A stretch of DNA of 19,800 nucleotides. It comes from an uncultured Verrucomicrobiales bacterium. Lineage in GTDB: Bacteria; Verrucomicrobiota; Verrucomicrobiia; Verrucomicrobiales; Akkermansiaceae. The stretch spans positions 1 through 19,800 of the forward strand of contig CALCWC010000015.1 of assembly GCA_937905985.1 (NCBI GenBank), in the 5' to 3' direction. The notes under the pieces were generated by a model that was not told the origin of the DNA, did not search any database, and saw nothing but the letters and a program-made list of their open reading frames with translations. Made by a program: the position numbers and the translations under genes. How positions within the stretch are numbered: position 1 is the stretch's first letter; every line of letters begins with the position of its first letter. Positions 5,432 through 13,823 of the stretch are shown one piece after another.

Positions 5432-7939
5432 ATGAAGCAAGCCCTTCCCCTTACCCTGGTATGCGCCGCGCTCGCGGCGCCCCTGGCCGCCCAGTCGGAC
5501 GCGCCGCTTTCCGTTGCGGCGCAGGCGGATGCCCTCGCCATCGCGGAGCAGCTGTACTCCCAGGCGCGCCACGCCACCGACCCCACGGACAAGACGCTGT
5601 CCATGCGGCGTGCGGCGGAGCTGTTTGCGGACTACCAGCGGCGCTTCCCCTCATCGCCGCAGCGCCAGAAGGCCATGTACTACCAGGCGCTCTGCCTGGC
5701 GGAGGCGGGCGACCTGGCGGCATCCAACGAGAAGTTGGGCGCGCTGGCCAACACCACGCACGGCGAGTACGCCGCGGCCGCGGCCTACAAGCTGGCCACG
5801 CAGGCGTACTCTCGCCAGATGTGGGACAAGGCCTTGGGCTTCTACCGCATTGCCGCGCGCGAGACGCAGCGCCCGGAGCTGCGGCACGATTCCATGTACC
5901 GCTGCGGCAATGTGCAGATGCAGCTCGGCCGCCGCAAGGACGCAGAGGAAACCTTCCACAGCCTGCAGGTGATCAAGGGGGTGAAGCCGCTGCTGCGCCA
6001 GTCTGCCGTGTTTGCCATTGCGCAGATGAAGGTGGAGGATGGCGATGATGCGGCGGCGTATGCCCAGTTCCGCAACCTGCTCAACATGACGGAGCTGGAT
6101 GCGGAGATAGCGGGCAAGGCCACGCTGCAGGCCGCGCGCCTGGCCGCGCGCCTCGGCCACAACGAGGAATCTCAGCAGCTCTACGCCAAGCTCACCCGCA
6201 TGCCCGGCATGGCCAAGTATGCCGCTGAAGCGCAGATGGAGCGCATCCTCTCCCTCTTCAAGCAACACAAGTACGCTGAGGTCGTGCAGCTCGCGGAGGC
6301 CGCCTCCGCCCCGCTGGAGGACGCCGCCAAGGAGGCCCGCCGCGATGTCATCGTGGGCCAGTCCTGCCTGGAGACCAAGCAGTACAGCAAGGCGGTGGAC
6401 TGGTTCGCCGCCGCGGAGAAGGCCCAGCCGCGCACCGCCTTGGCCGCGGATGCCGGATACCGCCGCATCATCTGCGCCCAGCAGCTCCAGGGCACCAACT
6501 TCTTCCACCTCGCGGAAAAATACCTCGGCACATACGCCGTGGCGGAAAGCCCCACCGCGGATTTGCCCTGCGTGGACCTGGTGCGCCTCATGTATGCGGA
6601 CCGCCTGATGCTCTTTGACGCCAACGCCGCCGCCCGCCAGTTCGATGCCCTCAATATGGACCAGCTGCCGGAGACCCTGCGCGCCGACACCGAGTACAAG
6701 AAGGCCTGGACCGCCGCCCAGGGCGACAACTACGACCCGCTGCCCTCCCTGGACCATTTCATAGCCACCTACCCGCAGGATGCCCGCGTGCCGGATGCCT
6801 TGGCGCTGCGCGGCGCCCACTACGCCAAGACCCACCGCCAGGCCAAGGCCCTTGCGGATTTCGACCGCGTGATTGCGGACTACCCGCAGTCGGAGGCTTG
6901 CGCCGTGTGCTACCAGAAGGCCGCCCAGGCTTGCAGCAAGGAGAACCCCTCCCGCATGGTGAAGTACTACGAGGGGCTCATCAACTACTACGCCAAGCTG
7001 GTGAAGCGCGGCGGCCACGACAAGCCCGCCGCCATTGCCGAGGCCCACTACAACATCGCCTGCGCCCTCTACGAGAACGACCCCGCCAAGGCCGTGCCGC
7101 ACTTCCGCGAGGCCCGCACCATGAACGCCGAGCAGTACGCCTCCCTGGTGGACCTGCGCATGGTGCAGTGCTACTTCAAGATGAAGGACACGGAAAACCT
7201 GCGCCAGGCCCTGCTGGAGCTCAAGAGGAACAATGCCTCCACCTACGAGGGACTGCCGCCCGCCATCCTGCGCTGGTGCGGCTGGTCCTGCTTCCAGGCC
7301 CACAACTACCCGGACGCCCACACCTTCCTCACCGATGCCCTCCTCCGCGAGCCCAGGGAGAAGTACACCGCCGCGGACGGCAAGCAGTACGAGCGCCCCA
7401 AGGTGGAGCCCATCGTCTGGAAGACCCTGGCCAAGACCCGCCTGGAGCTGCGCCAGTACCAGGCCGGCTTGGAGGCCGCGCAGTTCTACGTCACCATGGA
7501 AAAACAGCCGTACCGCAAGGCGGAGGGCATGGGGGACGAGGCGCAGCTGCTGGTGGCGCTGTACCGCACGGACGAGGCCAAGAAGGTGTGTGAGGAAGCT
7601 ATCGCGCTGGGCATAGACGGCCCCATCAAGTCCTCCCTCTTCCTCACCATGGGTGATGCGTACTACTCCGAGGGGCAGTATGCGGAGGCCGCCAAGTACT
7701 ACGGCCGCACCGCCAATGTGGTGAGCGACAAGGAGCTCAAGCCGCTCGCCCTCTACAAAATCTCCTGCGCCCTGCTCAAGTGCGGCAAGGAGGGGGAGGC
7801 CAAGCCCTACAGCGATTCCCTGAAGGCGGAGTTCCCCGACTGGATGGCCCCGCCCGCCGTGAGCCAGCTCATGGAGCGCGCCCCGCAGCCCTCCAAGCCC
7901 GCTCCCTCCGCCCCCCAGCAACAACAACCACAGGCATAA
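5432..7939 (+). CDS. Large periplasmic TPR-repeat protein (CpoB/YbgF-like context)
   Basis: An 835-residue exported protein. A signal peptide is plain (MKQALPLTLVCAALAAPLAA, cleavage after about A20, before QSDA). The mature part is almost entirely helical TPR-like repeats, with many degenerate 34-residue motifs (for example FADYQRRFPSSPQRQKAMYY and IADYPQSEACAVCYQKAAQA), and it ends in a Pro/Gln-rich tail (about 815-835). It follows exbD by 18 nt and precedes a peptidoglycan glycosyltransferase by 9 nt. In Proteobacteria the TPR protein CpoB/YbgF sits with tolQR and couples the Tol motor to PBP1B; the same order of parts suggests a similar adaptor or scaffold role here, although this protein is about three times longer. 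That function is inferred from context; TPR proteins next to ExbBD also occur in gliding and TonB systems. Confidence 0.85.
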   Translation: MKQALPLTLVCAALAAPLAAQSDAPLSVAAQADALAIAEQLYSQARHATDPTDKTLSMRRAAELFADYQRRFPSSPQRQKAMYYQALCLAEAGDLAASNEKLGALANTTHGEYAAAAAYKLATQAYSRQMWDKALGFYRIAARETQRPELRHDSMYRCGNVQMQLGRRKDAEETFHSLQVIKGVKPLLRQSAVFAIAQMKVEDGDDAAAYAQFRNLLNMTELDAEIAGKATLQAARLAARLGHNEESQQLYAKLTRMPGMAKYAAEAQMERILSLFKQHKYAEVVQLAEAASAPLEDAAKEARRDVIVGQSCLETKQYSKAVDWFAAAEKAQPRTALAADAGYRRIICAQQLQGTNFFHLAEKYLGTYAVAESPTADLPCVDLVRLMYADRLMLFDANAAARQFDALNMDQLPETLRADTEYKKAWTAAQGDNYDPLPSLDHFIATYPQDARVPDALALRGAHYAKTHRQAKALADFDRVIADYPQSEACAVCYQKAAQACSKENPSRMVKYYEGLINYYAKLVKRGGHDKPAAIAEAHYNIACALYENDPAKAVPHFREARTMNAEQYASLVDLRMVQCYFKMKDTENLRQALLELKRNNASTYEGLPPAILRWCGWSCFQAHNYPDAHTFLTDALLREPREKYTAADGKQYERPKVEPIVWKTLAKTRLELRQYQAGLEAAQFYVTMEKQPYRKAEGMGDEAQLLVALYRTDEAKKVCEEAIALGIDGPIKSSLFLTMGDAYYSEGQYAEAAKYYGRTANVVSDKELKPLALYKISCALLKCGKEGEAKPYSDSLKAEFPDWMAPPAVSQLMERAPQPSKPAPSAPQQQQPQA

Positions 7940-7948
7940 TCCGTTCCC

Positions 7949-9838
7949 ATGTTCTACTCCAAAGGGGAGAACCGCCGCAAGGGCTGGTTGTATAGCCTCT
8001 TCCGCATCACAAGGCGGCAGATGATCGCCTTCTGGGTGCTGGTCGGCCTGGCGGCGGCCGCCTGCATCGCCGTCGCCGTTTCCTATCAGGTCCGCGCCTC
8101 GGACTACAACCTCTCGGACGTGGTGCGCGGCGGCGGCGCCAGCGTGCTCTTCGATTCCGCCAACAAGCCCGTGGCCAACCTCACCGGCGACCTTCCGCAG
8201 CCCGTCACCTGGCAGGAGCTGCCCAAGCACCTGGTGGATGCCTTTGTGGCGCGCGAGGACGACCGTTTCTTCGACCACGGGGGCGTGGTGTTCACCGCCG
8301 TGGTGCGCTCGCTGCTGCGCAACCTTTCCTCGATGAAGTACGAGCAGGGTGCCTCCACCATCACCATGCAGCTCACGCGCAACGTCTTCGAGCTGCAGGG
8401 CAAGTCCCTGGACCGCAAGCTGCTGGAGGTTGCGCTCGCCCGCAGAATCGAGTCGGAGTACGACAAGCAGACCATCCTCTGCCAGTACCTCAGCCGCATC
8501 TATTTCGGCCAGAGCCGGTACGGGCTGCGGGATGCCGCCGCCTACTACTTCGGCAAGGAGGTGAAGGACCTCGACCTGGTGCAGAGCGCCGCTCTGGCCG
8601 GGCTGGTGCGCGGCCCCTCCATCTTCAACCCCGTGGCCAGCATGGACAAGGCCATGACCGTGAAGAGGGAGACCCTGGACCGCATGCTGGAGCAGGAGAT
8701 GATCTCCCAAGAGGAGCATGATGCCGCCGTGCAGGCCCCCATCGAGCTGCACATCGGCGCCGCGGCAGAGGCGCCCGGCAGCGGCTCCTATCCCACCATG
8801 TGGGTGTGCCGCGAGCTGGATGACATCGGCACCGCCCTCCTGCAGGGGAACCGTGAGCTTTCCGTGGTGTCCAACCTGGATTTGGACATCCAGACCTACC
8901 TGGAGCGCTCGGTGGAGGCCGCGCTCACCGCCGTGGAGAACCCGCACGAATACCCCGAGAGCTGGAAGGCCCTTGCCGATACCCCGGAGGCCGCCAAGGC
9001 CCAGCAGGAGGCTTTCTCCAAGATGCGCCGTCCCATGAACCTCCGCCGCCGCGGGATGGACAACAACCTGGAGGGCTTGCTGCAGTGCTGCGCGCTGGTG
9101 GTGGATTCCCGCCGCAACCACAAGGGCAACGTGCTTGCACTGGTGGGCGGCCGCAGTGCGGTGGACGGCGTGGACCGCTGGGTGCGCCGCACCATGCCCG
9201 GCCGCGCGATTGCTCCTCTGGTGTTCAGCTGCGCCTGTGTGGCGGGCGAGCAGGGAACGCACATCGTCTCCAAGGATGCCGTGCTCACCGGGCGCCAAAT
9301 CGGCTACGGTGTGGAGCGCGCCTTCTTCGATTCCCTGGATTTGGACGCCGAGCTGCCGGACAAGGAGCACGAGGAGGACCTGTACGCCGGGCGCTTCCGT
9401 CTGCCGCTGGTGGACCTGGCGCGCTTGCTGTTCGACATGCAGAACCTGGGGCGCGGGTACAAGCTGAGCCTCACCAACACCGTGTGGAGCCGCGCAAGGG
9501 CGGCCCTCTACGCCTATGAGCCGGAGAAGGCCCCGGAGTACATCCGCCGCGAGAGCGCACAGGCGGTGGCCTCCATTCCGCCCTTCATCACGCAGGACGA
9601 CCGCTCCGTGGTGCTCAACGAGACCCTGCCCGGCAACGGCGGCCAGTTTGTGATGATCACGCGCGACAAGGGCGTGGCCGTGTTTGTGTGGATGGGCTTC
9701 GACAAGCCGACGCAGGATGTGGCCGGCACGCGAGAGATGCAGCGCCTGCTGCAGCGTGCCGCCTCCAACCTGGCGCGCGATGTATTCACCCAGGCCCGCG
9801 CCGTGCTGCGCGCCAAGTCTAAACAACAGGAGTCATGA
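7949..9838 (+). CDS. GT51 peptidoglycan glycosyltransferase with degenerate transpeptidase domain
   Basis: A 629-residue class A penicillin-binding-protein relative: short cytoplasmic tail, one membrane anchor (about 26-46), then a GT51 domain. GT51 motifs are intact: EDDRFFDHGG (E103 catalytic), QGASTITMQLTRN (133-145) and RKLLEVALARRIE (156-168). It should polymerise lipid II into glycan strands on the periplasmic side. The C-terminal half still aligns with a transpeptidase domain (ALVGGRS, PGRAIAPLVF, PLVDLARLL, VWMGFDKP), but the SxxK motif is replaced by R419-A-I-A422, so both the acylated Ser and the Lys are lost. No KTG motif is seen, with LPGNGG near its place. The domain is also shorter than in usual 750-850-residue enzymes. 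It thus looks like a polymerase with a pseudo-transpeptidase. It is in the ExbBD-TPR operon, and its stop overlaps the next start (ATGA). Confidence 0.88.
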   Translation: MFYSKGENRRKGWLYSLFRITRRQMIAFWVLVGLAAAACIAVAVSYQVRASDYNLSDVVRGGGASVLFDSANKPVANLTGDLPQPVTWQELPKHLVDAFVAREDDRFFDHGGVVFTAVVRSLLRNLSSMKYEQGASTITMQLTRNVFELQGKSLDRKLLEVALARRIESEYDKQTILCQYLSRIYFGQSRYGLRDAAAYYFGKEVKDLDLVQSAALAGLVRGPSIFNPVASMDKAMTVKRETLDRMLEQEMISQEEHDAAVQAPIELHIGAAAEAPGSGSYPTMWVCRELDDIGTALLQGNRELSVVSNLDLDIQTYLERSVEAALTAVENPHEYPESWKALADTPEAAKAQQEAFSKMRRPMNLRRRGMDNNLEGLLQCCALVVDSRRNHKGNVLALVGGRSAVDGVDRWVRRTMPGRAIAPLVFSCACVAGEQGTHIVSKDAVLTGRQIGYGVERAFFDSLDLDAELPDKEHEEDLYAGRFRLPLVDLARLLFDMQNLGRGYKLSLTNTVWSRARAALYAYEPEKAPEYIRRESAQAVASIPPFITQDDRSVVLNETLPGNGGQFVMITRDKGVAVFVWMGFDKPTQDVAGTREMQRLLQRAASNLARDVFTQARAVLRAKSKQQES

Positions 9839-10605
9839 GCGATTTTTCCCCAGAGGCGTGCCTTGCCGCCGCACAGAACGCCGCACGAATTGCCGGAATT
9901 TTCCTGCGCAAGAACTTTTCCCGTGCCAAACAGGTGGACGAGGAATTGGCGCACGACATCAAGCTGCGTCTGGACAAGGACACCCAGGCTATCATCACGG
10001 CGGAACTGCAGGCCGCCTTCCCTGAAATCGCCATCCTCGGCGAGGAGGGCAGCGCCGGCAGCGCGGATGCGGAGTGCCGCTGGATTGTGGACCCTCTGGA
10101 CGGCACGGTGAACTACTTTTTCGGCATCCCCATCTTCGCCGTGAGCATTGCCCTGGAGCGCCGCGGTGAGCTGGTGCTCGGCTGCGTGTACGACCCCATG
10201 CAGGACGAAATGTTCGCCGCCGTGGCGGGGGGAACCGCCACCTGCAACGGCAAGCCCATCCACGTTTCCAACCGCGTGCAGATGGCGCAGGCCGCCGTGT
10301 TCTGCGGCCACGGCGCGCATGACGGCTCCGGCGAAGAGGGCATCCGCCGCTTCGCGCGCATTTCCTCGCAGGTTCGCAAGATGCGCATCCTCGGCTCCGC
10401 CGCGGTCACGCTTTGCTACGTGGCGGCCGGGCGCATGGATGCGTACATAGAGAGCCGCATCTCGCTGTGGGACTTCGCTGCCGCCCGCGTCATCCTGGAG
10501 GCCGCCGGGGGCAGGCTGGAGTTCACCCCGCGCGAGTCCGGGGCGGTGCAGGGCGCCGTGCTGGCCTGGAACGGGCTGCTTCCCATTCAAGATTTCCTTT
10601 CATAA
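9835..10605 (+). CDS. Inositol monophosphatase family protein (SuhB/CysQ-like)
   Basis: A 256-residue Mg2+-dependent phosphatase of the inositol monophosphatase superfamily. Metal-binding motifs are complete: ILGEEG (E70, E71), WIVDPLDGTVNYFFGIP (D86, D89) and LWDFAAARVILEAAGG (W212, D213). Length is normal for SuhB-type enzymes. Likely substrates are myo-inositol phosphates or, as in CysQ relatives, 3'-phosphoadenosine nucleotides; the sequence does not decide. The start codon overlaps the stop of the glycosyltransferase gene (ATGA), with AGGAG at 9828-9832 only 2 nt upstream, so translation is probably coupled. The rsmB gene follows 3 nt after its stop. The linkage to the cell-wall cluster may be only transcriptional. 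Confidence 0.92.
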   Translation: MSDFSPEACLAAAQNAARIAGIFLRKNFSRAKQVDEELAHDIKLRLDKDTQAIITAELQAAFPEIAILGEEGSAGSADAECRWIVDPLDGTVNYFFGIPIFAVSIALERRGELVLGCVYDPMQDEMFAAVAGGTATCNGKPIHVSNRVQMAQAAVFCGHGAHDGSGEEGIRRFARISSQVRKMRILGSAAVTLCYVAAGRMDAYIESRISLWDFAAARVILEAAGGRLEFTPRESGAVQGAVLAWNGLLPIQDFLS

Positions 10606-10608
10606 GTT

Positions 10609-11859
10609 ATGGCTACCCCGCAACACAAGCACAAGTCCGTGCGCCTGCTGGCCTGGGAGGGCCTGCAGCGCTGGAGCCGCGGCGGAATCTTCGCGGAAAC
10701 CATCGTTTCCCGCGCCGCTCAGCAGCACAACCTCTCCCACGCCGACCGCGCGCTCCTGCAGGCCATCGTGTATGATACCATCCGCCAGCTTTCCATGCTG
10801 GACCACCTGCGCCTCAAGCTGCGTTCCGGTGAGCTGGAGGAGCCTTTGCGCTGGCTGGTGCTCATGGGGCTGTGCCAGCTGTTCGTCATGCACCAGGCGG
10901 AGCATGCCGCGGTGTGCGAGACCGTGGAGCTTGCCCCCAAGCGCGTGCGCGGCGTGGTGAACGGCATGCTCCGCAACGCCATCCGCAGGCGTGCCGAATT
11001 CGAGAAGGAGCTGCCCACGCTGCACCCCGCCGTGCGCTATTCCTGCCCGCAGTGGCTCGCCGAGCGCTGGATGCAGGAATTCGGCGCGGATACCGCCTGC
11101 GCCATGATGGAGTGGAATATTCACCAATCCCCGCTCTACGCCCGCGTGAACCCCGCCAACCCGCCATCCCCCCTCCCGCAGGGATGGGAGCCGCTGGCGG
11201 ATGTCCCCGGCTGGTATCGCGTCAACGGCCCCGTGCCGCAGGATTTGCTCAAGGAGGGCAGGGCGTACATGGCGGACCCCTCCACCCGCCATGCGGTGGA
11301 GCTGCTGGCCCCGCAGCCCGGCGAGAGCGTGCTGGACGCCTGCGCCGCCCCCGGCGGCAAGTCCGTGGCCATGCTGCAGGCCACGGGCGGCAATCTCAAG
11401 CTCCTGGCCACGGATGCCCAGGAGCACCGTCTCCCCTCGCTGCAGCAGAACCTCTTCCGCGCCGCCGGACATGACGTGCCCGTGGAAGCCTTTGACTGGA
11501 CCCAACCCTGTCCGCAGAAGTGGCAGGGCGCGTTTGATGCCGTGCTGCTGGATGTGCCGTGCTCCAATACGGGCGTGCTCCAGCGCCGAGTAGACGCCCG
11601 CTGGCGCCTGAGCGCAGAGGAAATCACCCGCCTGGCAACCCTGCAACGCCAGCTCTTGGAAAACGCCTGCGCCGCGGTGCGCCCCGGTGGCCGCCTGGTC
11701 TACTCCACCTGCTCCATTGAGCGGGAGGAGGATGCCGACGTGGTGCAGTCCTTCCTCTCCTCCCACCCTGATTTCACCTTGGAGCAAGACCACCTCGCCC
11801 TTCCCCACGTGGAGCACGCAGACGGCGCCTACGCCGCGTGCATGCAGCGTAGACGCTGA
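10609..11859 (+). CDS. rsmB: 16S rRNA (cytosine-C5) methyltransferase RsmB-like
   Basis: A 416-residue protein with an N-terminal NusB-like RNA-binding domain (about 5-140, with RALLQAIVYDTIRQ and VNGMLRNAIRR) and a C-terminal Rossmann SAM-methyltransferase domain. SAM and catalytic motifs are LDACAAPGGKS (242-252), LLDVPCSNTGVLQRR (C318) and YSTCSIEREED (C368); the two cysteines are the nucleophile and the release residue of m5C RNA methyltransferases. RsmB methylates C967 of 16S rRNA in E. coli (429 residues), and the domain order and length fit. It starts 3 nt after the phosphatase stop codon, without a Shine-Dalgarno, and is the last gene of the plus-strand run. Related NOL1/NOP2 methyltransferases without the NusB domain are excluded by that domain. 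Confidence 0.92.
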   Translation: MATPQHKHKSVRLLAWEGLQRWSRGGIFAETIVSRAAQQHNLSHADRALLQAIVYDTIRQLSMLDHLRLKLRSGELEEPLRWLVLMGLCQLFVMHQAEHAAVCETVELAPKRVRGVVNGMLRNAIRRRAEFEKELPTLHPAVRYSCPQWLAERWMQEFGADTACAMMEWNIHQSPLYARVNPANPPSPLPQGWEPLADVPGWYRVNGPVPQDLLKEGRAYMADPSTRHAVELLAPQPGESVLDACAAPGGKSVAMLQATGGNLKLLATDAQEHRLPSLQQNLFRAAGHDVPVEAFDWTQPCPQKWQGAFDAVLLDVPCSNTGVLQRRVDARWRLSAEEITRLATLQRQLLENACAAVRPGGRLVYSTCSIEREEDADVVQSFLSSHPDFTLEQDHLALPHVEHADGAYAACMQRRR

Positions 11860-11911
11860 TTCCCCTGTGTTTCGGGCCTTGCTCCCGCGTTTATTGGAAC
11901 ATAAAACGCAT

Positions 11912-11935
11912 TTTGTAAAAATAGATGTTTACAAA
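11912..11935. repeat. AT-rich inverted repeat downstream of rsmB
   Basis: TTTGTAAA (11912-11919) and TTTACAAA (11928-11935) are exact reverse complements 8 bp apart, in an AT-rich patch between the convergent rsmB and alcohol dehydrogenase genes. The stem is weak, so it is more like a protein site than a terminator. No function is known. Confidence 0.4.
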
Positions 11936-11950
11936 TGTGAGCCCAAATGC

Positions 11951-11987
11951 CAACAAAACGCCCCGCGCGGTGTTGCCGTGCGGGGCG
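11951..11987 (-). terminator. Intrinsic terminator of the Sel1-alcohol dehydrogenase unit
   Basis: On the minus strand, 23 nt after the alcohol dehydrogenase stop, an 8-bp perfect GC stem (arms 11980-11987 and 11959-11966, CGCCCCGC/GCGGGGCG) with further pairing inside the loop is followed by TTTTGTTG. There is no T-run on the plus side, so it serves the minus strand mainly. Confidence 0.75.
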
Positions 11988-12010
11988 GGAAGAGCGTGTG
12001 GCAGCCGCCT

Positions 12011-13192
12011 TTAGCGGTAGGATTCCCGGTAGATGCGGATGCAATCGTCGCGGGTGAGCTCGGCGGGGTCTCCGGCAAAGAGGAATCCCATTGCGGAGAG
12101 CGCGTTGTCCGCCATGGCGGGGAACTCGTCGGGCGTGATGCCGTAGTCGCTCATCTTGAGCTGGTCCACGCCGCAGGCGCGCTGCAGCTCCACGAGGGCG
12201 TCCACAAAGTCCTGCGGGCGCGTGGCGTCTGCCTTGCCCAGGGCCTTGGCCATGCGGATGAAGCGCTCCGGGCAGCAGCCTTTCTCCACAAAGTGGGTGT
12301 AGTAGGCCTTGGATATCATGATGAGGCCCGCGCCGTGCGGCAAATCCTGGTGGTAGGCGGAGAGGGCGTGCTCCAGCGAGTGCTCGCTGATGCAGCCGCT
12401 GAGCTCCATGGAGAGGCCGGAAAGCCAGTTGGCGAAGGCCACGTGCTCGCGGGCTGCGAGGTCGCTTCCCTGTGCCACGGCGGCGGCCAGGTGGCTGCCG
12501 ATGTTCTCGATGGCGCCGAGCGAGACGAGGTCGCTCATGAAGTTGGCCTGCTTGGCAATGTAGCCTTCCGTGCTGTGGAAGAGGGCGTCGAACCCCTGGA
12601 ACGCCGTGAACTTCGGCGGCACGCTGAGCATCAGCTCCGGGTCCACGATGGCCAGTACCGGCATCAGCCGGTGGCCGTCGAACACCGCGGTCTTCTCATG
12701 CGTCTCCGGGTTGGTGATGACGCCGCCGCCGTCCGTCTCCGAGCCCGTTCCGGCGGTGGTGGTGATGGCCACCAGGGGCAGGGGGGTGTTCTCCACGGGC
12801 TTGCGGCCGCCCGTGCCGAACTGCACGTAGTCCCACAGGTCGCCGGGGTTGGTGGCCATCAGCGCAATCGCCTTGGAGGCGTCCATCACGCTGCCGCCGC
12901 CCAGCGCCACAATGAAGTCGCTCCCCGCATCTCGTGCGGCCTGCGCGCCCTCCATCACGGTGTCCTTGAGCGGGTTGGCCTGCACCTGGTCGAACAGGGC
13001 CACCTGCACGCCCGCCTGCTCCAGCTGGGCTATGGTGCGGTCCAGCGAGCCGTTGGCTCGCGTGGATTTGCCGCAGGAGATGACCAGCAGGGCCTTGCGG
13101 CCGGGGAGCTTCTGCTCATGCAGCTTGTTCAGGCTGCCCGCACCGAAGACGGTGTGGGTGTGGATATCGAAATCGTACCTGGGAATGGACAT
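12011..13192 (-). CDS. Iron-containing alcohol dehydrogenase (group III, butanol-dehydrogenase-like)
   Basis: A 393-residue, full-length group III metal-dependent alcohol dehydrogenase. NAD(P) binding motif IVALGGGSVMDASKAIA (about 94-110), TTTAGTGSETD (144-154), and the metal-ligand region GFDALFHSTEGY (D202, H206), with EHSLEHALSAY (H271/H275) and LPHGAGL (H286). These enzymes interconvert aldehydes or ketones and alcohols in the cytoplasm using Fe2+ (or Zn2+) and NAD(P)H. In an anaerobe this disposes of reducing power or handles sugar-derived aldehydes such as lactaldehyde. It lies 22 nt downstream of the Sel1-repeat gene on the same strand, so it is probably its operon partner, and ends at a terminator. 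No Shine-Dalgarno is seen. Substrate is not predictable. Confidence 0.93.
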   Translation of the reverse strand: MSIPRYDFDIHTHTVFGAGSLNKLHEQKLPGRKALLVISCGKSTRANGSLDRTIAQLEQAGVQVALFDQVQANPLKDTVMEGAQAARDAGSDFIVALGGGSVMDASKAIALMATNPGDLWDYVQFGTGGRKPVENTPLPLVAITTTAGTGSETDGGGVITNPETHEKTAVFDGHRLMPVLAIVDPELMLSVPPKFTAFQGFDALFHSTEGYIAKQANFMSDLVSLGAIENIGSHLAAAVAQGSDLAAREHVAFANWLSGLSMELSGCISEHSLEHALSAYHQDLPHGAGLIMISKAYYTHFVEKGCCPERFIRMAKALGKADATRPQDFVDALVELQRACGVDQLKMSDYGITPDEFPAMADNALSAMGFLFAGDPAELTRDDCIRIYRESYR

Positions 13193-13214
13193 GGCAGGGG
13201 AAGGGGGTAAAGGG

Positions 13215-13721
13215 TTACTCTGCCTTTTCGCCGAGCTGCTTCAGGGCGTCCTTGGCACCGGGGTGTCCCTGCGCGGCGGCCTTGCGGAACCACTCCACGG
13301 CCTCCTGCTGGTTCTTCTCCATGCCCTGGCCCTTCACCAGCATCACCGCCAGGTTGTGCTGCGCCTCCTTGTTGCCCTGTTCCGCGGCCTGGCGGAAGAG
13401 CTTGCCGGCCTCCTCGTCGCTGCGGTCCAAGCCGCCCTTGCCCTGCATGTACATGATGGCCAGGTTGTTCTGGGCCATGGCGTGTCCCTGCGCGGCGGCC
13501 TTGCGCCACCAGTACACGGCGCGGCGGTCGTTCTGCTCCATGAATTTGCCCTGGGAGAACATCACGCCCAGGTTGTACTGGGATTCCGCCTGGCCCTCCT
13601 TGGCCGTGCGCACGGTAATGCGCACCTCCGGCGGCAAATCTTCCGAGTCCTCTTGTGCCAGCACCGGGGCCGCGAGCCCCAGGCAGCATGCCAATGCTAC
13701 TGAATACAAATGCTTCATCAT
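13215..13721 (-). CDS. Exported Sel1-repeat protein
   Basis: A protein of 168 residues (167 if the second ATG at 13718 is used). The signal peptide ends near APVLA-Q (about residue 22). Three consecutive 36-residue Sel1-like repeats fill the rest: each has a LGxMY/LAxMY-type helix and the end AxxWxRKAAxQGH (e.g. YWWRKAAAQGH, LFRQAAEQGN, EWFRKAAAQGH). Sel1 repeats are alpha-solenoid modules for protein binding; exported ones often work in the periplasm. The two tandem ATGs follow AAAGGG; the second ATG has the better spacing. The predicted promoter (13759-13730) puts the transcript start within a few nt of these codons. It shares a transcript with the alcohol dehydrogenase, though no functional link is obvious. 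Confidence 0.85.
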   Translation of the reverse strand: MMKHLYSVALACCLGLAAPVLAQEDSEDLPPEVRITVRTAKEGQAESQYNLGVMFSQGKFMEQNDRRAVYWWRKAAAQGHAMAQNNLAIMYMQGKGGLDRSDEEAGKLFRQAAEQGNKEAQHNLAVMLVKGQGMEKNQQEAVEWFRKAAAQGHPGAKDALKQLGEKAE

Positions 13722-13729
13722 ACCCTTTC

Positions 13730-13759
13730 TCTATACCACACCCCCGCCCGCCCTGTCAA
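13730..13759 (-). promoter_or_regulatory. Promoter of the Sel1-alcohol dehydrogenase unit
   Basis: On the minus strand, TTGACA (13759-13754), an 18-bp G-rich spacer and TATAGA (13735-13730). The predicted start at about 13723 is 2-5 nt before the tandem ATG codons, implying a nearly leaderless mRNA. Confidence 0.6.
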
Positions 13760-13794
13760 ACCCATTCGCCAACCGGAGGGAGGTGATTTTATGG

Positions 13795-13823
13795 TTGCAC
13801 CCCGTGGGGCAAGTGGATATAAT
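13795..13823 (+). promoter_or_regulatory. Promoter of the MFS transporter
   Basis: TTGCAC (13795-13800), 17 bp spacer, perfect TATAAT (13818-13823). Only 9 nt separate the -10 box from the ATG at 13833, so the mRNA would have a leader of about 3 nt or none. Confidence 0.65.

Noticed and set aside
5651..9826. A 1391-codon open frame on the minus strand, antisense to the TPR and GT51 genes
   Set aside because: It is His/Gly/Leu/Val-rich with no recognisable domain, and mirrors two well-supported plus-strand genes; GC-rich codon use removes stop codons from this antisense frame.
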